Shown here: piece by piece, positions 6,320 through 8,313 of the stretch
Layout of the letters: each line of letters opens with the position of its first letter
Numbering within the stretch: the stretch's first letter is position 1
Source of the DNA: Opitutaceae bacterium
Lineage (GTDB): Bacteria; Verrucomicrobiota; Verrucomicrobiia; Opitutales; Opitutaceae
Length of the DNA: 8,313 bases
Assembly: GCA_025352845.1 (NCBI GenBank)
Contig: JANXSC010000084.1
Span: 1 to 8,313 of the forward strand
Direction of reading: 5' to 3'
Made by a program: the position numbers and the translations under genes
The notes under the pieces: generated by a model
Told to the model about the DNA's origin: nothing
Seen by the model: the letters and a program-made list of their open reading frames with translations, nothing else
Database searches by the model: none

Positions 6320-7507
6320 ATGATCATCAAACCCAAGGTTCGCGGCTTCGTCTGTGTCACCGCCCATCCCGAAGGCTGCGCCGCCCACGTGCAGGAATGG
6401 ATCGACTGCGTGAAATCCCGCGGCCCCATTAAAAGCGGCCCGCGCAAGGTTCTCGTGATCGGTGCCTCTACCGGCTACGGCCTCGCCTCGCGCATCACCG
6501 CGGGCTTCGGCTCGGGCGCGGCGACGCTGGGAATTTTCTTCGAGCGCCCGTCCGAGGAGGGACGCAACGCGACTCCGGGTTGGTATAATACCATTGCGTT
6601 CACCAAGGCCGCCCGTGCCGCCGGGCTCTACGCCAAGAATCTCAACGGCGACGCATTCTCCGACGACATCAAGAAGCAGGCGCTCGATCTCATCCGCGCC
6701 GACCTCGGGCAGGTTGACCTCGTCGTTTACTCGCTCGCCTCGCCGCGCCGCACGCATCCGAAGACCGCCGCCGTGCACAAATCCGTGCTCAAGCCCATCG
6801 GCCAATCCTACACCAACAAGACCGTAGACACCGACAAAGGCGTCGTCAGCACCGTGACGATCGAGCCCGCGAACGAGCAGGAAATCGCCGACACCACCGC
6901 GGTCATGGGCGGTGAAGATTGGGAGATGTGGATGAACGCGCTCTCCGAGTCGAAGCTCCTCGCGCCCGGCGCGCAGTCCGTCGCCTACTCCTACATCGGA
7001 CCCGAGGTCACCTGGGCCATCTACAAAAACGGCACCATCGGTCTCGCCAAAAACGATCTCGAGCGCGCCGCGCGGAACATTGACTCGCTGCTCAAGCTCA
7101 ACGGCGGCGACCGCGCCTTCATCTCGGTCAACAAGGCGCTCGTGACCCAGGCGAGTTCCGCCATCCCCGTCGTCCCGCTCTACATCTCGATCCTCTACAA
7201 GCTCATGAAGGCGGCTGGCACACACGAGGGTTGCATCGAGCAAATCCAGCGGCTCTTCGCCACGCAGATGTTCAACGGCCATACGCCAAAGTTCGACGAA
7301 GCCGGCCGCGTGCGGATCGACGACTGGGAGATGCGCCCGGAGATTCAGTCCGCCGTGAAACGAATCTGGCCCGACGTCACGACCGAGACGCTCGCCGCCG
7401 AGACCGACATCGCCGGCTACCGCACCGAGTTCCTGAAACTCTTCGGCTTCGGCCTGCCCGGCGTGAACTACGAGGCGGAAACCGAACCGCACCGGCCCAT
7501 GCTGTGA
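6320..7507 (+). CDS. fabV: Enoyl-[acyl-carrier-protein] reductase / trans-2-enoyl-CoA reductase, FabV family
   Basis: FabV reduces the 2,3 double bond of enoyl-ACP (or enoyl-CoA) with NAD(P)H, the last step of each fatty-acid elongation round, in the cytoplasm. The 395-residue product has the family length. It starts MIIKPKVRGF, the typical FabV start, so ATG 6320 is preferred to ATG 6311, which would add three residues. The Rossmann nucleotide loop is IGASTGYGLASR (47-58). The active-site signature Y-x8-K is present as Y235 and K244, with Y225 and T276 also at the positions known from Yersinia FabV. The C-terminus has the usual MRPEIQ stretch (about 340) and ends near LFGFGLPGVNYEAE. FabV enzymes are known for low triclosan sensitivity compared with FabI. 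It lies 136 bases after the anti-sigma gene with three hairpins between, and is closed by a terminator. ACP versus CoA preference cannot be decided here. Confidence 0.95.
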   Translation: MIIKPKVRGFVCVTAHPEGCAAHVQEWIDCVKSRGPIKSGPRKVLVIGASTGYGLASRITAGFGSGAATLGIFFERPSEEGRNATPGWYNTIAFTKAARAAGLYAKNLNGDAFSDDIKKQALDLIRADLGQVDLVVYSLASPRRTHPKTAAVHKSVLKPIGQSYTNKTVDTDKGVVSTVTIEPANEQEIADTTAVMGGEDWEMWMNALSESKLLAPGAQSVAYSYIGPEVTWAIYKNGTIGLAKNDLERAARNIDSLLKLNGGDRAFISVNKALVTQASSAIPVVPLYISILYKLMKAAGTHEGCIEQIQRLFATQMFNGHTPKFDEAGRVRIDDWEMRPEIQSAVKRIWPDVTTETLAAETDIAGYRTEFLKLFGFGLPGVNYEAETEPHRPML

Positions 7508-7681
7508 GTAGGGCGGGTTTTCAACCCGCCCTTTTTGGCGGACGGATTTCACCACGAATTACACCGATGAACACGGATGAAATCTCAGCAGCGAAACTTC
7601 CATCCGTGTTTATGTTTATTGGTGTAGTCTGCGGTTCAACGGGGATTCTCGTCCCAAGGGCGGGTTGAAGACCCGCCCTAC
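7508..7681. repeat. 174-base element bounded by 25-base inverted repeats
   Basis: The ends 7508-7532 and 7657-7681 are inverted copies (24 of 25 matching), each itself a hairpin. A second, weaker inverted pair lies inside: 7570-7579 with 7601-7610 is perfect (10 of 10), and 7551-7565 with 7621-7635 matches at 11 of 15. The interior ACACCGATGAACACGGATGA type of sequence is one I recall as common between genes in this phylum. There is no flanking direct repeat and no coding capacity. It fills the whole gap between fabV and dtd. Confidence 0.8.
7511..7536 (+). terminator. Rho-independent terminator of fabV
   Basis: GGGCGGGTT (7511-7519) pairs perfectly with AACCCGCCC (7523-7531) across a three-base loop, followed by TTTTT at 7532-7536. 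It begins three bases after the fabV stop. The same sequence is the left end of the 174-base repeat element, so the gene uses a repeat as its terminator. Confidence 0.88.
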
Positions 7682-7684
7682 TTT

Positions 7685-8137
7685 ATGCGCGCCGTCATCC
7701 AACGCGTCTCCTCCGCCCGCGTCACCGTCGCCGGCGAAACCACCGGCGAGATCGGCACCGGCCTGCTCGTCCTCCTCGGCGTCGCGCAAGGCGACACCGA
7801 GGCCGACGCCCAGTGGCTCGCGGAAAAAATCTGCGCGCTGCGCATCTTCGAGGATGACGGTGGAAAAATGAACCTCTCCGTGGTGGATAGGGCTGGCGGC
7901 ATGCTCGTCGTGAGCCAGTTCACCCTCTTCGCCAGCACGCGCAAAGGCACGCGCCCCTCGTTCAACGACGCCGCGAAACCCGAACTGGCGATTCCGCTCT
8001 ACGAAGCCTTCAACCGTTTCGCGAGCACCGCACTCGGCCGCCCGGTCGCCACCGGCCGCTTCGCTGCGATGATGGATGTCGCCCTCGTCAACGATGGCCC
8101 GGTGACGATCGTGATCGATTCGAAGGTGCGCGAGTAG
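7685..8137 (+). CDS. dtd: D-aminoacyl-tRNA deacylase (Dtd)
   Basis: Dtd hydrolyses D-amino acids (and glycine mischarged on tRNA-Ala) from tRNA, a chirality checkpoint in the cytoplasm acting as a homodimer. The 150-residue product is of standard length and starts MRAVIQRVSSARVTV, as the family does. The two active-site motifs are SQFTLFA (77-83, with the conserved T80) and NDGPVT (136-141, carrying the Gly-cisPro pair G138-P139). The start ATG at 7685 is five bases after a perfect 9-base-pair hairpin (7657-7665 with 7671-7679), leaving no Shine-Dalgarno and no room for a promoter outside the repeat element. The strong fabV terminator upstream suggests it is transcribed separately, possibly from inside 7533-7656. 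It has no evident functional tie to its neighbours. Confidence 0.95.
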   Translation: MRAVIQRVSSARVTVAGETTGEIGTGLLVLLGVAQGDTEADAQWLAEKICALRIFEDDGGKMNLSVVDRAGGMLVVSQFTLFASTRKGTRPSFNDAAKPELAIPLYEAFNRFASTALGRPVATGRFAAMMDVALVNDGPVTIVIDSKVRE

Positions 8138-8151
8138 CACTCGCTCGGAGT

Positions 8152-8308
8152 TGTAGGCGGGGTGCCCTCACCCGCGCCTTTTCCCGGTAGGGCCTGACCT
8201 CGGTCAGGCCTGATTGTGCGCGTGACCGAAGCGGAAAAGACTCGACCAAGGTCGAGCCCTACGAGTGCCGCGAGCGACGAACGGGGGGGTGTGGGCCCCC
8301 CGCCTACA
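8152..8308. repeat. Nested palindromic cluster downstream of dtd
   Basis: Outer arms TGTAGGCGGGG (8152-8162) and CCCCGCCTACA (8298-8308) match perfectly. Inside, GTAGGGC (8187-8193) and GCCCTAC (8256-8262) are a second inverted pair. Within that lie hairpins 8191-8199 with 8202-8210 (9 of 9) and 8241-8247 with 8250-8256 (7 of 7). A separate hairpin pairs 8282-8288 with 8296-8302. At the left edge, 8160-8164 pairs with 8169-8173, with flanking GGC/GCC pairs and then TTTT at 8179-8182, a weak terminator shape for dtd. The window ends five bases later, so the cluster may continue. Confidence 0.75.
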
Positions 8309-8313
8309 GCCAC

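Noticed and set aside
5191..6447. 418-residue minus-strand frame opposite the anti-sigma gene
   Set aside because: Shadow frame with R/G/A bias; it crosses the gap into fabV and shows no recognisable motif.
6290..7555. 421-residue minus-strand frame opposite fabV
   Set aside because: Shadow of a well-identified gene with exact active-site residues on the plus strand.
7567..7668. Short plus-strand frame beginning MNTDE inside the fabV-dtd gap
   Set aside because: It is the translation of a palindromic repeat; such frames are recurrent annotation artefacts of this kind of repeat.

Overview
The window is a G+C-rich bacterial chromosome segment. Gene content and intergenic style suggest Verrucomicrobiota, probably near Opitutaceae: FabV-type enoyl reductase, few Shine-Dalgarno sequences, and palindromic GTAGGGC-type intergenic repeats. 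This placement is from memory of such genomes, not from a search. No rRNA, tRNA, CRISPR array, transposase or phage gene was seen.

Layout: (1) 1-757, minus strand: N-terminal half of signal peptide peptidase SppA, running off the left edge. (2) A divergent 174-base gap, then two plus-strand genes 5 bases apart: a 501-residue conserved protein of unknown function (932-2437) and a DUF4336 metallo-beta-lactamase-like protein (2443-3123). (3) A hairpin built from 7-base units, with a T-run, then a DapF-family protein (3211-4071) in which both catalytic cysteines are serines, then a possible 30-residue membrane peptide (4099-4191). (4) A 120-base palindromic element flanked by 7-base direct repeats. 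(5) An ECF sigma factor (4487-5089) overlapping, by ATGA, its RskA-type anti-sigma factor (5086-6183), which has a long coiled coil. (6) Three tandem hairpins, then fabV (6320-7507), closed by a strong terminator. (7) A 174-base inverted-repeat element, then dtd (7685-8137), then another nested palindromic cluster reaching the right edge.

How the genes fit together: the sigma/anti-sigma pair is a self-contained envelope-signal module. SppA (membrane proteolysis), FabV (fatty-acid synthesis) and Dtd (D-amino acid proofreading on tRNA) are housekeeping functions. The 932/2443 pair looks co-translated, but its role is unknown. No single pathway joins the whole window.

The most unusual signals are the Ser/Ser DapF homologue and the palindromes. 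All five gaps between 3121 and the right edge, apart from gene overlaps and very short gaps, carry inverted repeats, and several modules share GTAGG...CCTAC-type edges. Two genes (dapF-like and dtd) start within 5-6 bases of such a hairpin.
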